Shown here: in pieces, positions 17,908-30,900 of the stretch
Position numbering within the stretch: the stretch's first letter is position 1
How the letters are laid out: each line of letters opens with the position of its first letter
Assembly (NCBI GenBank): GCA_963716135.1
Contig: OY970289.1
Coordinates: 3,596,001 to 3,660,000 of the forward strand
Source: CAVRAW01 sp963716135
GTDB lineage: Bacteria > Planctomycetota > Planctomycetia > Pirellulales > JADZDJ01
DNA length: 64,000 nt
Direction of reading: 5' to 3'
Program-made: the position numbers and the translations under genes
Notes under the pieces: generated by a model
Told to the model about the DNA's origin: nothing
The model's database searches: none
What the model saw: the letters and a program-made list of their open reading frames with translations, nothing else

Positions 17908-18528
17908 CTATGGTTTGGTCCGCAATTCGACGAGTGCGCAGCCGAAAACCGGCGACTCGCGGCAAGCAGCGCCGCCGGTGTTCAACAGGTCGATGACGGC
18001 GCCTTCGCCGGCGTTGTCGCCTGCATGGCCGCGCGACTCGGTGATGCCGCCGCTAAACAACAGGTTTCCCCCGGCGTCGTAAACCACCGTCTGTCCCGAT
18101 GTCAGGGCGTGAAAGCGGCGCGCTAGGGCGCCGTCAGGGTCGGAAATCACATGCGCGCCGGGAATCGCGGCGGCACTTTGCCACAGGTCGGTTCGTTCCC
18201 AATTCGTGTCGAACTGCGCCGGCTTATAGAACACGATCCACGGCGTCACGCGGCCTTGGGTGTGCGCGACGATTTTTTCCAGTTCACCGATGCTGGCCCG
18301 CGTGCAAGGACAGCGCGGGTGAGCGAACATCACTAGCGTAGCGCCGTGCGAATTGGGCTGGATGGCAGTGTCGGCGGGCCAGTGGGTCGGCGCTTGCGCG
18401 GCGGCGGCTGGAGTGCTGGCGTAGTGCCACAACAGCCACAATCCGATCACGATGACGAAAATCCAGATTCCCGCCAACGCCAGCGGCCAGCGGGCAAATA
18501 GTGAACGGACAACGGTGAGTCGGTGCAT
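17908..18528 (-). CDS. Membrane-anchored thioredoxin-like protein
   Basis: A 206-residue protein with an N-terminal membrane anchor (WPLALAGIWIFVIVIGLWLL) and a periplasmic thioredoxin-like domain. The motif VMFAHPRCPCTRASIGELEK has CPC where thioredoxins have CxxC. TPWIVFYKPAQFDTNWERTD and HVISDPDGALARRFHALTSG follow. The start at MHRLTVV (18528) is preferred because upstream codons show no signal-like sequence. It lies 14 nt upstream of the hybrid kinase on the same strand and may pass a redox cue or just share the transcript. Confidence 0.72.
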   Translation of the reverse strand: MHRLTVVRSLFARWPLALAGIWIFVIVIGLWLLWHYASTPAAAAQAPTHWPADTAIQPNSHGATLVMFAHPRCPCTRASIGELEKIVAHTQGRVTPWIVFYKPAQFDTNWERTDLWQSAAAIPGAHVISDPDGALARRFHALTSGQTVVYDAGGNLLFSGGITESRGHAGDNAGEGAVIDLLNTGGAACRESPVFGCALVELRTKP

Positions 18529-18986
18529 TATGCCCCCTGCGCGGTTAAGGAGTCGGATTGGCCCAAGCGCGCGAGCGTGGTCTCGAATTCCGATGGCAGC
18601 GCCAGCGGACTCGGTGTCCGAGCAAATGAGGCACTGCGCTGTCACCCGAGCGGTCTCAGCCTGCATCAACCCTCTATTGATTCATAGCTCCTAAAACACG
18701 TGGCCGTTGGGGATTGCGCATCAACTTGGATGACGATACGACCGGCCAGCTTGCGGGGACCCGCAGTTGGTGGGCGTCCGATTTGGAATAATCGGCACAT
18801 CGTGCTTGGCCCGAGTAGGAAGCAGGGACGCCGCCGGAAAGCGGCGCCAACGGCCGGTGCTGGGCCGCAGCTTCAAGAGTGCCTCGCACGAAGGTTGCTG
18901 AATCTCAACGTACGCTTTCACATGCACGCTGCTTTCAGTAATTCTAGTGCGCGACGACAGCGCTAAGAAACGTCGCACTAGGAACA
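18529..18986. other. Intergenic between divergent genes
   Basis: This gap separates the divergent thioredoxin-like gene and the second hybrid kinase and must hold both promoters. I see no convincing -35/-10 pair and no gene. Confidence 0.35.
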
Positions 18987-21752
18987 GTGTTAGGGCAGAT
19001 CCAAATGAAGTCAGCACGCTCGTCTAAACGGTTGGCGGCTTCGTTGGCGGCCACGTGGCTGATGGCGCTGCTCGTGATGACGCTGTACGAGGCGGTCAAA
19101 ACGAGTTTGCTTCCGCAGCTTTCCCCATGGGAATCGCACTCGATTACGATTGTCGTGACTGCGTCGTTGGCCGCCGTCATGGCGTTCGTGGTGTTTCGGC
19201 GATATTCACGCGTTGAGGAGGCCAGCTCGGCACGAACGCGGGCCATTGTGGACACGGCGGTGGACGGGGTGATCACGATCGATCACCGAGGGCGGATCTT
19301 GGAATTCAACCCGGCAGCGGAGAAGTTGTTCGGGTACCAGTCGGCGGAGATCGTCGGTCGTGAATTGAGCGAATTGATTATTCCTCCATCGATGCGACAG
19401 GCGCACCGACAAGGCCTTGCGCACTACCTTGCCACTGGGGAAGGACCCGCATTGGGTAAACGAATCGAAGTTTCCGCGATGCGGGCCGACGGCACGGAAT
19501 TTCCAATCGAACTGGCTGTTTGCGACATTTCACAGTCGGGACGACCAATTTTCACCGGTTATTTGCACAATCTCTCCGACCGGAAGCAGAGGGAAGCAGC
19601 GCTCGCCGAGCAGGTGCGGCTGGCGCAATTAACGGCGGATGTGGCTGTGACTCTCACCGGCGCAGACAGCATTCAGGCGATGCTGCACTTCTGCTGCGAG
19701 GCGATGGTGCGGCACCTCGATGCCGCCTTCGCGCGGATCTGGACACTCAGCGACGACGAAAAGGTGCTGGAGCTGCAGGCCAGCGCGGGAATGTACACGC
19801 ACCTGAACGGTCCGCACAGCCGCGTGCCGGTTGGCAAATTCAAAATCGGCTTGATTGCGCAGGAACGGGAGCCGCATCTCACCAATGACGTGCTGAACGA
19901 TCCGCGCGTGGGAGATCACGAGTGGGCCAAGCGGGAAGGGATGGTCGCCTTCGCCGGTCACCCGCTGATCGTGGAGGAACGGTTGGTCGGTGTGATGGCC
20001 ATGTTCGCCCGAAAGCCGCTGCCGGAAGCAACGCTGAAGGCACTAGACACGCTGGCGGACAACATCGCCGTGGGAGTCGTGCGATTGCGAACCGAGGCGG
20101 AATTGCGCCAGGCCAAGGACGTCGCCGAGACGGCCAGCCGGCTGAAGAGCGAATTCCTGGCCAACATGAGCCACGAGATTCGCACGCCGATGAACGGCAT
20201 TTTGGGCATGACCGAATTGGCGCTGGACACCGAGCTTAGCCCGGAGCAGCGGGACTACTTGCGGGACGTGAAAGCTTCGGCCGACTCGCTGCTGAAAATC
20301 ATCAATGAAATTCTCGATTTCTCCAAGATCGAAGCGGGCAAACTCGAAGTGGACGCGATCGATTTCGATCTGCGCGACTTGCTCGCCGACGTGCTGAAAC
20401 CATTGGGAGTGCGGGCACACGTGAAAGGTTTGGAAGTCACGTTTGAGGTCGATTCCAACGTTCCCGATTTCATGCACGCCGACGCGGGGCGGCTGCGGCA
20501 GATTCTCAACAACCTGGTGAGCAATGCCATCAAGTTCACCCACGATGGCGAGATTGCGGTGTGCGCTAAGGTCGGTCTGCGGGACCCCGGCGCGGCGGAC
20601 GGTTGCCGGACGGCGGAACCTGATCAACCGCAGGGAGATTTCATATTGCACTTCAGCGTGCGAGACACGGGCGTCGGCATCCCGGCCGATAAGCTGAAAT
20701 TGATCTTCGATCCATTCACCCAAGTCGACGGATCCACCACGCGACGATATGGCGGCACGGGATTAGGGCTGTCGATCTGCAAGCGACTGGTCGAATTGAT
20801 GGGGGGCCAGATTTGGGTGGAAAGCGAGCCGAAGCGGGGCAGTGCTTTCCATTTCACGGTGCGATGCCAGGCGTGTGAGGCAGCCGTGAAGGCATCGCCC
20901 GCGCCACGTAGTCACGAAGAATTGCAAGGATTGCCGGTGTTAGTGGTGGACGACAACGCCACGAATCGCCGCATTCTGGAAGAGATGCTTAGGCGGTGGA
21001 AAATGCGGCCGACCGTGGCCAGCGACGGCCAGGCTGGTCTGGAGGCGCTGAAGGAAGCGGCCGCAGCCGGCCGGCCGTTTCCGCTGGTGCTGCTGGATGC
21101 CTCGATGCCGCCTCCTGATGGTTTCGCCGTGGCTTGCCAGATCAAGGAAGACCCGGAATTGACCGGGGCCACGATCTTGATGCTGTCCTCCGCGGCGCAA
21201 TTTGCAAACGTTGCGCGGTGTCGCGAATTGGGCGTCGCGTGCTATTTGGTCAAGCCAATCAGCCAGGCCGACTTGCTGCGTGCGATCCAAAAGGCGCTGG
21301 GCCATAGCGCACTCCAAGCTCAGCGGCACGATCCCAAAACGGCGACGCCCGCCAGCCGTGGCTCGCCCGGCGAGCTCCACATCTTGCTGGCCGAGGACAA
21401 TGTGGTGAATCAGAGGCTGACGGTGCGATTGCTGGAAAAACGCGGGCACTCGGTGGTGGTCGCGGCCGACGGCTCCGAAGCCTTGGCCGCCATGGAGCGC
21501 GATTCGTTCGATCTCGTGCTGATGGACGTGCACATGCCGGTGATGGATGGGTTTAAGGCGACGGCGACAATCCGGCAACGCGAAGCGGTGGTGGGAGGCC
21601 ACGTTCCCGTGATTGCGCTCACGGCCAACGCCCTTAAAGGGGACCGTGAGCGATGCTTGAAAGGGGGCTTTGACGACTATGTGGCCAAGCCGATCGAGGC
21701 CGAGCAACTGTTGCTGACAATCGAGCGTTTGGTTGCCGCGGCACTGGAGTAG
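18987..21752 (+). CDS. Hybrid histidine kinase, TM-PAS-GAF-HisKA-HATPase-REC-REC
   Basis: A 921-residue sensor kinase. Two membrane segments (residues about 10-70) precede a PAS domain (about 85-200, TAVDGVITIDHRGRILEFNP and AAEKLFGYQSAEIVG), a GAF domain (about 215-360), HisKA (SHEIRTPMNGILGMTELALD, His about 394), HATPase (LVSNAIKFTHDGE, DTGVGIPADKL, GGTGLGLSI) and two receivers (LLDASMPPPDGF and LVLMDVHMPVMDGF). There is no Hpt domain, unlike the other hybrid kinase. The first receiver's SMPPPDG departs from the common MPxMDG. The start is GTG at 18987; ATG 19005 is an alternative. It is divergent from the kinase-cyclase operon. Confidence 0.93.
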   Translation: MLGQIQMKSARSSKRLAASLAATWLMALLVMTLYEAVKTSLLPQLSPWESHSITIVVTASLAAVMAFVVFRRYSRVEEASSARTRAIVDTAVDGVITIDHRGRILEFNPAAEKLFGYQSAEIVGRELSELIIPPSMRQAHRQGLAHYLATGEGPALGKRIEVSAMRADGTEFPIELAVCDISQSGRPIFTGYLHNLSDRKQREAALAEQVRLAQLTADVAVTLTGADSIQAMLHFCCEAMVRHLDAAFARIWTLSDDEKVLELQASAGMYTHLNGPHSRVPVGKFKIGLIAQEREPHLTNDVLNDPRVGDHEWAKREGMVAFAGHPLIVEERLVGVMAMFARKPLPEATLKALDTLADNIAVGVVRLRTEAELRQAKDVAETASRLKSEFLANMSHEIRTPMNGILGMTELALDTELSPEQRDYLRDVKASADSLLKIINEILDFSKIEAGKLEVDAIDFDLRDLLADVLKPLGVRAHVKGLEVTFEVDSNVPDFMHADAGRLRQILNNLVSNAIKFTHDGEIAVCAKVGLRDPGAADGCRTAEPDQPQGDFILHFSVRDTGVGIPADKLKLIFDPFTQVDGSTTRRYGGTGLGLSICKRLVELMGGQIWVESEPKRGSAFHFTVRCQACEAAVKASPAPRSHEELQGLPVLVVDDNATNRRILEEMLRRWKMRPTVASDGQAGLEALKEAAAAGRPFPLVLLDASMPPPDGFAVACQIKEDPELTGATILMLSSAAQFANVARCRELGVACYLVKPISQADLLRAIQKALGHSALQAQRHDPKTATPASRGSPGELHILLAEDNVVNQRLTVRLLEKRGHSVVVAADGSEALAAMERDSFDLVLMDVHMPVMDGFKATATIRQREAVVGGHVPVIALTANALKGDRERCLKGGFDDYVAKPIEAEQLLLTIERLVAAALE

Positions 21753-21761
21753 ATTCGCCGA

Positions 21762-21848
21762 GGGTGGCACGGATCGGCCGCGGCGGACCGCGCTTGTCTG
21801 TGGAATTCGACCCTCTACGCCGCACTGACTGACCGGGTTTGTCAGTGC
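21762..21848. repeat. Degenerate copies of the GTGGCACTGACAAGC palindromic repeat
   Basis: GGGTGGCAC...CGCTTGTCTGTGG (21762-21803) and GCACTGAC...GTCAGTGC (21822-21829 with 21841-21848) resemble the perfect palindromes at 40.76 and 54.3 kb, with substitutions. They fill the gap between two convergent genes. Confidence 0.5.
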
Positions 21849-21863
21849 CAGGCGGCCATCGGC

Positions 21864-23423
21864 TCACACGATGGCGAAATAGTTCTCCACGGCGAAGTCG
21901 AAAAACTCGTTGGTCAACTGCAACGGCGTGCGTTGAAAGAGGCAATAATTCCGCACTTGCAGCAGCAGATCGCGCGGATGGCAACAGCGGAACGGCCGGC
22001 CAACCGACTTGTAGTGTTTTTCGATCACGTACTGGATCGCCGGCTCGTTATATTCAAAGCCCAGCCGCGGGCAAAACAGCTTGAACAACTCGCGAAATTC
22101 GTCTTCGGTAGGATCGACGATTTCAATTTTGTAGGGAATGCGGCGCAGGAAGGCGTCGTCGACCAGATCGCGCGGCTCCAGATTGGTCGAGAAGATGATC
22201 AACTGGTCGAAGGGAACCTGCAGCTTTTTGCCGCTGGTCAAATTCAAAAAGTCGTAGCGCTTTTCCAGCGGCACGATCCAGCGATTCAATAATTCGTCGA
22301 TGCGAATGCGCTGGCGACCAAAGTCGTCGATCACCAAGGTGCCGCAATTGCTTTTGAGCTGCATCGGCGCTTCGTTGATGCCCGTGGCGGTGTTGAGCGT
22401 GACTTCCAGATTTTCCATCGTCAATTCGCCGCCGACGACGATGGTGGGGCGGCGGATCCGAACCCAGCGGCGATCGATCTTGTGGCCGTGCAATAGCCCG
22501 GTCGTGGATTTCAGCGGCACTTCCTCGTGATTGCCCGGATCGTACAGGCGGATGATTTCGCCATCGACGCTGATCGCCCGCGGCACCCAAATCGTATTGC
22601 CGAAGGCGCGGGTGACGCGCTCGGCAATGCTGGTTTTTCCGTTGCCGGAGGCGCCGAACAGGAACAAGCCGCGGCCGGAGTTAATGGCCGGCCCGAGGCG
22701 GTCCAGCATCTTGGGACTAATCAGCAAATCGTCGAACGCATGGGCCAGATCAGCGGGCGTGGGATGTTGCTTGGTGATGGATTGCGCCGCCACGCTTTCG
22801 TTGTAGTCCTTCAAGTGTACCGGCGCGGCGCCGAAGTAGGTGCAATGCTCCGTGTGGCGGCGAGCTCGTTCACGACCCAGATCGGTAAGTTGAAACACGT
22901 AATCGTTCATGGGCGCCGCGCTGCGGTGGACGACCCACTGATCCTGCTTCATTTGCCGCAGCAGCTCGTCGATCAGCACGAAGGGCAGCTTGACTTGCTC
23001 GGCGCATTCGCGGCCTGCAGCATCGCCGCGGGCCAACAGGAACTTGAGGATCAGCGCTTCCACTTCGCTTTCCGGCACTTTCGCTTCGCGAAACGAAGTG
23101 GGCTCTGTCGGAAAAAATGCGTTGGTTGGATCGGCGTCGACGTCGGCGTCTGCGGGTGTCTTTTCCGACGAACTCACCGCGCGCTTGCTGTCGTTGGATT
23201 TCGCTTTTTTCCCAGTTGGCGTGCGATCGGGGCCTTCCTCGGAAGGGGACGGTTCGGCGGTCTGCTTGGCGATCCGCTCCAGGATTTTTTCCAGCCGTGC
23301 CTCGCGCTCTGACTCGGACGACGTGGAACCCGACTTTGCCGGATCAATTTGCGAATCCGACGATTTTTCGCCGATCCGTTCGGCCAACTGGGCAATCAGT
23401 TCTTCAACAGAAGAGTCAGCCAT
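21864..23423 (-). CDS. AAA-type ATPase with long N-terminal region
   Basis: A 519-residue protein. Residues 1-110 are charged and low complexity. Residues about 115-200 look like a winged-helix-type segment (AEQVKLPFVLIDELLRQMKQ). The ATPase part has Walker A GASGNGKTSIAERV, Walker B GTLVIDDFG and a sensor-1-like IIFSTNLEPRDLVDDAFLRR. It ends with RPFRCCHPRDLLLQVRNYCL. The start was set at MADSSVEEL (about 23423), since the upstream in-frame extension is not protein-like. I recall this family as common in planctomycetes and sometimes near pilus genes, but I cannot assign a function. It is divergent from acnA. Confidence 0.8.
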   Translation of the reverse strand: MADSSVEELIAQLAERIGEKSSDSQIDPAKSGSTSSESEREARLEKILERIAKQTAEPSPSEEGPDRTPTGKKAKSNDSKRAVSSSEKTPADADVDADPTNAFFPTEPTSFREAKVPESEVEALILKFLLARGDAAGRECAEQVKLPFVLIDELLRQMKQDQWVVHRSAAPMNDYVFQLTDLGRERARRHTEHCTYFGAAPVHLKDYNESVAAQSITKQHPTPADLAHAFDDLLISPKMLDRLGPAINSGRGLFLFGASGNGKTSIAERVTRAFGNTIWVPRAISVDGEIIRLYDPGNHEEVPLKSTTGLLHGHKIDRRWVRIRRPTIVVGGELTMENLEVTLNTATGINEAPMQLKSNCGTLVIDDFGRQRIRIDELLNRWIVPLEKRYDFLNLTSGKKLQVPFDQLIIFSTNLEPRDLVDDAFLRRIPYKIEIVDPTEDEFRELFKLFCPRLGFEYNEPAIQYVIEKHYKSVGRPFRCCHPRDLLLQVRNYCLFQRTPLQLTNEFFDFAVENYFAIV

Positions 23424-23752
23424 GGTGCGGTGGGAAGGTGGAAGGCCGGTCGGTGCGCCGAAACCGAAGCTCACTGCGCCCGATCGGTCGCGGCAAGACG
23501 CTCTTGGCGCGGATCGGGCCAGTTTGGCTGGATGCCAGTCAAATGTAGGTTGGCTCAAGGGTGGGTCAAACGGCCAAGCGCCTACACCTTGTTGCGGGAT
23601 GCGGAAATTAGCGGATATGCCGGTCGTGACAGAAACATTGTCGCGGCAAGGGCCCGCAGACATCCGGCAAACAGACCGCTAAAATGAGGCGTCCGTCAGG
23701 CCCGGGCGTGGTTCGTCACGCCGACCAAGCTCGCTTCGTCTGGAGTTCAATC
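23424..23752. other. Intergenic between divergent ATPase and acnA
   Basis: About 330 bp with no gene-like frame other than 5' extensions of both neighbours. It should carry the acnA promoter; none is clear by eye. Confidence 0.35.
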
Positions 23753-26563
<2,811 letters not shown>

Positions 26564-26578
26564 TGGCGTGTTGGACCA

Positions 26579-26600
26579 CTCCCGGCCCCCAGGCCGGGAG
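26579..26600. repeat. Hairpin next to the transposase stop
   Basis: A perfect 9-bp inverted repeat (26579-26587 with 26592-26600) with a CCCA loop. It lies just after the acnA stop and may also act on acnA mRNA. Confidence 0.65.
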
Positions 26601-26604
26601 CATC

Positions 26605-27198
26605 TCATTCCGTATACGGCGCCACAAAACTCCAACTTTGGCGCCGCATTCCGGCTTTCATCGGGCTTCCCTCCACGTACTCGATAGCGCCGCGCATCTG
26701 TTGCGGAGTGTTGATGAAAACGTACCAGCTCCTTCTTCCCCAGGGACTGGGCGTGCGGCCGTTTCGGCGCGAATAGGATTTCATCGGACTTGCGTCCAAT
26801 TCGTTCAGCCGGCGCGTTGCAGCTCGTTTGAGCAATTCAGCCACTTCTTCAGCATTTCGTCGACGCAGCCCAAGAACCAGATGCGCGTGGTCCCGCATGA
26901 TCGCGCAGGCATAAACCGGGAATTGCAAAAGTTCGGCCAGCGATGCAAATCCATCGACGATCGCCCGCGCCTGGGAAGCAGTGAATCTCACCGGAGGATA
27001 TTTGAGCGCGTTCCTTGCGCCGATCTTTAATGAAGGATCGGAAGACTCCCCGGCGACGGATTGCCGAGTCAGCAATTTCAGCGCGGTACCGACGGGGCTA
27101 AGGTTTCTGGCCCCCACATACTTCCACCACCAACCGCGCGGATCGTTGGGCAGCGAGAAACCGTACGCCCCGAAAATGACATGGTAACCGATGGCCAT
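26605..27198 (-). CDS. REP-associated tyrosine transposase-like protein (HUH/Y1 fold)
   Basis: A 197-residue protein of the Y1/IS200-like transposase superfamily. The start is at MAIGYHVIFGAYGFSLPNDP (27198), the family-typical N-terminus with NDPRG. The HUH motif appears as DHAHLVLGL (His-Ala-His). Downstream, the helix FINTPQQMRGAIEYVEGSPM with KAG after it matches the YIExNPxKAG element and holds a candidate catalytic Tyr. Such RAYT proteins act on REP-type hairpins. Hairpins occur on both sides of this gene. Confidence 0.8.
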   Translation of the reverse strand: MAIGYHVIFGAYGFSLPNDPRGWWWKYVGARNLSPVGTALKLLTRQSVAGESSDPSLKIGARNALKYPPVRFTASQARAIVDGFASLAELLQFPVYACAIMRDHAHLVLGLRRRNAEEVAELLKRAATRRLNELDASPMKSYSRRNGRTPSPWGRRSWYVFINTPQQMRGAIEYVEGSPMKAGMRRQSWSFVAPYTE

Positions 27199-27216
27199 GT
27201 CCTGAATTGTAATTGG

Positions 27217-27239
27217 AGCCCGGCCTAGGGGCACGGGCT
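27217..27239. repeat. Hairpin upstream of the transposase start
   Basis: AGCCCG (27217-27222) pairs with CGGGCT (27234-27239), with a further partial GCC/GGC pairing inside. The sequence is related to the hairpin at the other end in inverted orientation. Confidence 0.55.
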
Positions 27240-27263
27240 AAACAATGTAAATCGCTGTTGCCG

Positions 27264-27752
27264 TCAGCCGATGTGCTGCCCGATCGGCTCGAGCGTGGCC
27301 TCGAAGCGGCGCACGGCTTCGTGCGGATTCAGATTGAAGATGGCGCGGCCTTCGGTCAACCAGCGGTGCTTGGGATCGAAGTAGAACACCGCGGTGGCAT
27401 ACTTGGCGTTATCGACCGCCTCGACTTCTTCCATGCCGCCGCCGGCGATGGCTTCAAACTTGATCGACACAGCGACGAACGCCGAGAGCACGCCCGATTG
27501 ACGGTCGCGGGCATAGGTCACGTCGTTTTCAAACTCGCAATCGGTCCAGCGCAGTCCGCGCGGTTTGCCGCAAGCGGATGCCTTGGTAAGAAACTTGGCC
27601 TCGAGCTGTTCGCGCATGCGATGGAATTGTTGCTGCGCATCGAGCAGTTGACGCTGGCGATCGCCGGCGGATTTCTTCTTGCCCAAGACCACCGCCAGCA
27701 CGACGCCTACGAGTAGAACGATACCGGCCACAATCCATTCAATCGCCGACAT
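27264..27752 (-). CDS. One-pass membrane protein, function unknown
   Basis: A 162-residue protein with one N-terminal membrane helix (IEWIVAGIVLLVGVVLAVVL), a basic stop-transfer KKK, and a helical stretch (RQRQLLDAQQQFHRMREQLE). A soluble domain follows, with GKPRGLRWTDCEFENDVTYA, VSIKFEAIAGGGMEEVEAVD and the end HEAVRRFEATLEPIGQHIG. I recall no named family. The frame is intact and follows the transposase without overlap. Confidence 0.65.
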   Translation of the reverse strand: MSAIEWIVAGIVLLVGVVLAVVLGKKKSAGDRQRQLLDAQQQFHRMREQLEAKFLTKASACGKPRGLRWTDCEFENDVTYARDRQSGVLSAFVAVSIKFEAIAGGGMEEVEAVDNAKYATAVFYFDPKHRWLTEGRAIFNLNPHEAVRRFEATLEPIGQHIG

Positions 27753-27963
27753 GGCTGCGCCCTTTCGATGTAGTCACCCGATGTCAGTAATTGTAAGGTC
27801 CCCAAGGCGCAATGTTTAGTAGCATCGCCGGAATGGGCAAGAAATCGTGAATCGCGCCCGATTTTAAGCCGGCAAATCGGACCGGATAAGTGAATTTTCG
27901 CGGCGAATTGGGAAATCTGGCGACCGTCTTGGCCGCCAGATTTCCCACGCAATCACTGAATCG

Positions 27964-30900
27964 TTACAGGTTCTGGGGGGTCAACAGCGCCTCCAGCGTG
28001 ATCGACGGCTGAATGGTCGGGAGCGTTTTGCGATTCACGTCCTTCACGAGCGAAACGCCCGTCGCCACGTTGATCCGCACCTGCACCAGCGTCGCATTGC
28101 CGGCCATGTCGGTGATCGTAAAGCTGACGACCACGAACGAGCCCAGCGCGTCGGTCTGCAGCGCCGACACATGCTTCGCATCGTTCAGCTTGATGGCCTG
28201 GCGAACCAATTGGGGAGCGGCGCTGTTGTCGTTCACATAGCCTTCGACAATCAGCGTGCTGCCGTTGTTCAAATCGGCGATGTTGATTGTCGTGATCGCA
28301 TTCTTTCCCAGCGTGAAGGTCGGCGGAATGTTGTCGCCATACACGAACAACGTCCGCGTCTGGCCAAGGATGGTCCGCGTGACCAGGTTCCAACCGTTCA
28401 CCAGCGGCGTGGCGGTCGTTTCCTTCACGGTCACGAAGCCGCCTGCCTTCGCCTTGGGATCGCTTGGATTGAAATATTTGTACGACAACAGGTACGGGCC
28501 GTTGTCCTGATTCACATAGCGCTTGCTCACCAATTGCAAATCGGCCAGCGGCGAAGAGAGCGAACCGACCAGGGCGTCGATCCGCGGATTGGTGGCGGCC
28601 GCATCGGCCGGCGCAACCACGCCGCCCACGGCCAGTCCGTATTGATCCATCAACTGCTGATTCGTCTGATCCACCAGCGCCGAGGGAACAAACGACGGCA
28701 CGCCGGCGGCGGCGGTGGAATCGAACGGTTTGAAATCCGCCGCCTGTTCCTTGTAATACAACTGCTGATTGTTCAGCGTCACCGTGCCCATACGGATCAC
28801 GTCGGGATTGAAAACGCGCGTGATGTCGTTTTGCGAGTTGTCGAAATTCGACTGCAGCTTGATGTCGAACTGCTGGCGAGTTTTCAACGCGGTGGCACTC
28901 AAGGTGCCGAACTGCGGCTGGCCGTCGGCGTTGCTGTAGATGTTCACGGCGCGCGTGCGGCTATGGGCCGTTTTGATCAGCAGCCCGGTGACGTCGTTGA
29001 AGAAGCCGCCGTTGATCGTGGTCGTGCCGTTGACGGGCACGTCGATGCCGGTTTCCCAGCCGACGGCGTACACGTGATCGTAAATCATGTCGCGCGTCAC
29101 GTCGTTGATGGCAAACCCGGTGCCCCCCGGCGCGCTCGACGTTGCCGGTCGCCGAGACGTTCTTCAGCGTGGTCAGCGCGGTGTACGGCGTGAACACCCC
29201 CTTGCCGCTGGAATTGTTGAACGTGGTGAAGTTTTCAATCACGTTGCGTTGATCGGGATGGCTGCCGTCGACGCCCAACAGCGTGAACCACGATTCGAAC
29301 CCATCGGCATTGGCAAAGGCGATGTTCCCGCTGAACTCGCGCAGTGGCACGTTGCCCACGTCGATCATCGTCTGGCCCGGCGCGGCCCAGGCCGGATTGA
29401 CCAGGTCGGCGACCGGAATCTGCGTGATGCCCAAACCCTTTTGGTCCAATCCGCGTGGGAAGAAGATGTATCCTGCGCTGCGCTGGCCGGCTACCACGTT
29501 GTTCGTGACCGACACGTTGCCTCCTTGCAGCCAAAAGCCGTTCCCCTGGTGGCCGAAATCCTGCTGCGGCACGCGGCTATCGACATTTTCGCCCGAACCT
29601 TGCGAATGAATGGCGATGTTGCCGTTGAACGTGCCGATTTCGTCGCCGGCCTCGGTCACATAGGCCGCGCCGACGGCATTGAACACCACGTTGCCTTCCG
29701 CATCGACGTTGCTGGAGTGATTGACGATGCCCCAGCCCGGCGAATCGACCACCGAGCTGTCGAAAATCGTGGCGGGATCGTCCCCTTCGTCGATGCCGGT
29801 GCGGTGAAAGTGCACGGCATAGCGGCCGCGCGGATTCAATCCGGTGCGCGCCACTTGCATTTGCGTGACGCCGTTGATCACCACCGGCTTGCCAGTCTCG
29901 TCGAGAACCGGAACCATCACGCGCTGATGCGTGACCGAATCGATTACGTCGGTCGTCATCTGGCCGGGATGATCGGGGTCGGGCGAAAGCACCGGATCGT
30001 CGATCGACGTGCGCTTATCGGTGCGGCCCAGGCCGTAGAACCCGGCGGCGTCGACGTGCACATTGTCGTTGTGCATGAACATCACGTGCCCGCGGCGGGC
30101 CACCGTGGTGACATTTTGCGATTCGAACGTGGCGTTGCGCGAAACATCGGCCACGTAGCCCGAGGCGATGGGATGCGCGTAGGCCAGCCCCTTCCAAGCG
30201 GCCACTTTCGGATCGGTGATCGTCACGACGGTGCGGCCATCGGTGGTCGCTGCGACGCTGACAATCTGCACTTGCTCGTCGTGGTTGACGCCGCGGCTAT
30301 TCATGGCCGTGTCGCCGGTCAGCACCAAACGGTCGCCGGCTTTCCAACCGGTGGGCGTTTGCGCCAGCACCAGCGTCGTGGCGCCGACTTTCGCATCGAC
30401 GGCTAACTGCTCGAAGCTGGTCACGGTCGAACCGAAAATGCTCACCTCGCCGTGCGACACCAATCCGCGGCTGAATTGCAACGGATCCCAGGCCAGGTCG
30501 ATCGGGCCCGTGTCGGCGAAGATCACGCGGGCGCGCACGTTGGCGTCGATCCGCTGGCCCATGCCGGTTGGGCTGAGCGGATCGGGCTTGCCGGGATCGG
30601 TGCCCATCTGAAACACCCCTTGCGGCTCGACGATGATCGTATCGACCGACAAGAGCGTGTTGGCGTGCGGATCGAATCGCAGCGTGCCGTCGTCGCGAAT
30701 CGTGTGCAGAGGCGAATTGAACTGTGCGTCCACGATCACTACGCTGCCGATCGAAATCAGCACGTTGTCGCCGGCGCCCGGAATTGGGCTGGGGGCAACG
30801 CCGGGGCCGACATACGTCCACGTGTTCGGGTCGGACCATTTTTCCGGAGTAGTGCTCGCCTTGGAGATATAGGTGAGCGAAGCATCCGGCACCAGGCCGC

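Larger units (their letters stand above)
26579..27239 (-). mobile_element. Candidate RAYT/IS200-like element with hairpin ends
   Basis: The single transposase gene is bounded by two related GC hairpins: CTCCCGGCC-CCCA-GGCCGGGAG at 26579-26600 and, in the opposite orientation, AGCCCG...CGGGCT at 27217-27239. Read from the outside inwards both contain CCCG-NN-CCCC-AGGCCGGG-like sequence, so they look like inverted copies of one stem. Exact boundaries are not known. Confidence 0.55.

Noticed and set aside
28171..30406. Plus-strand frames of 340 and 439 codons opposite the beta-helix protein
   Set aside because: They are the antisense of a repeat-rich real gene, with no start context and no domain.
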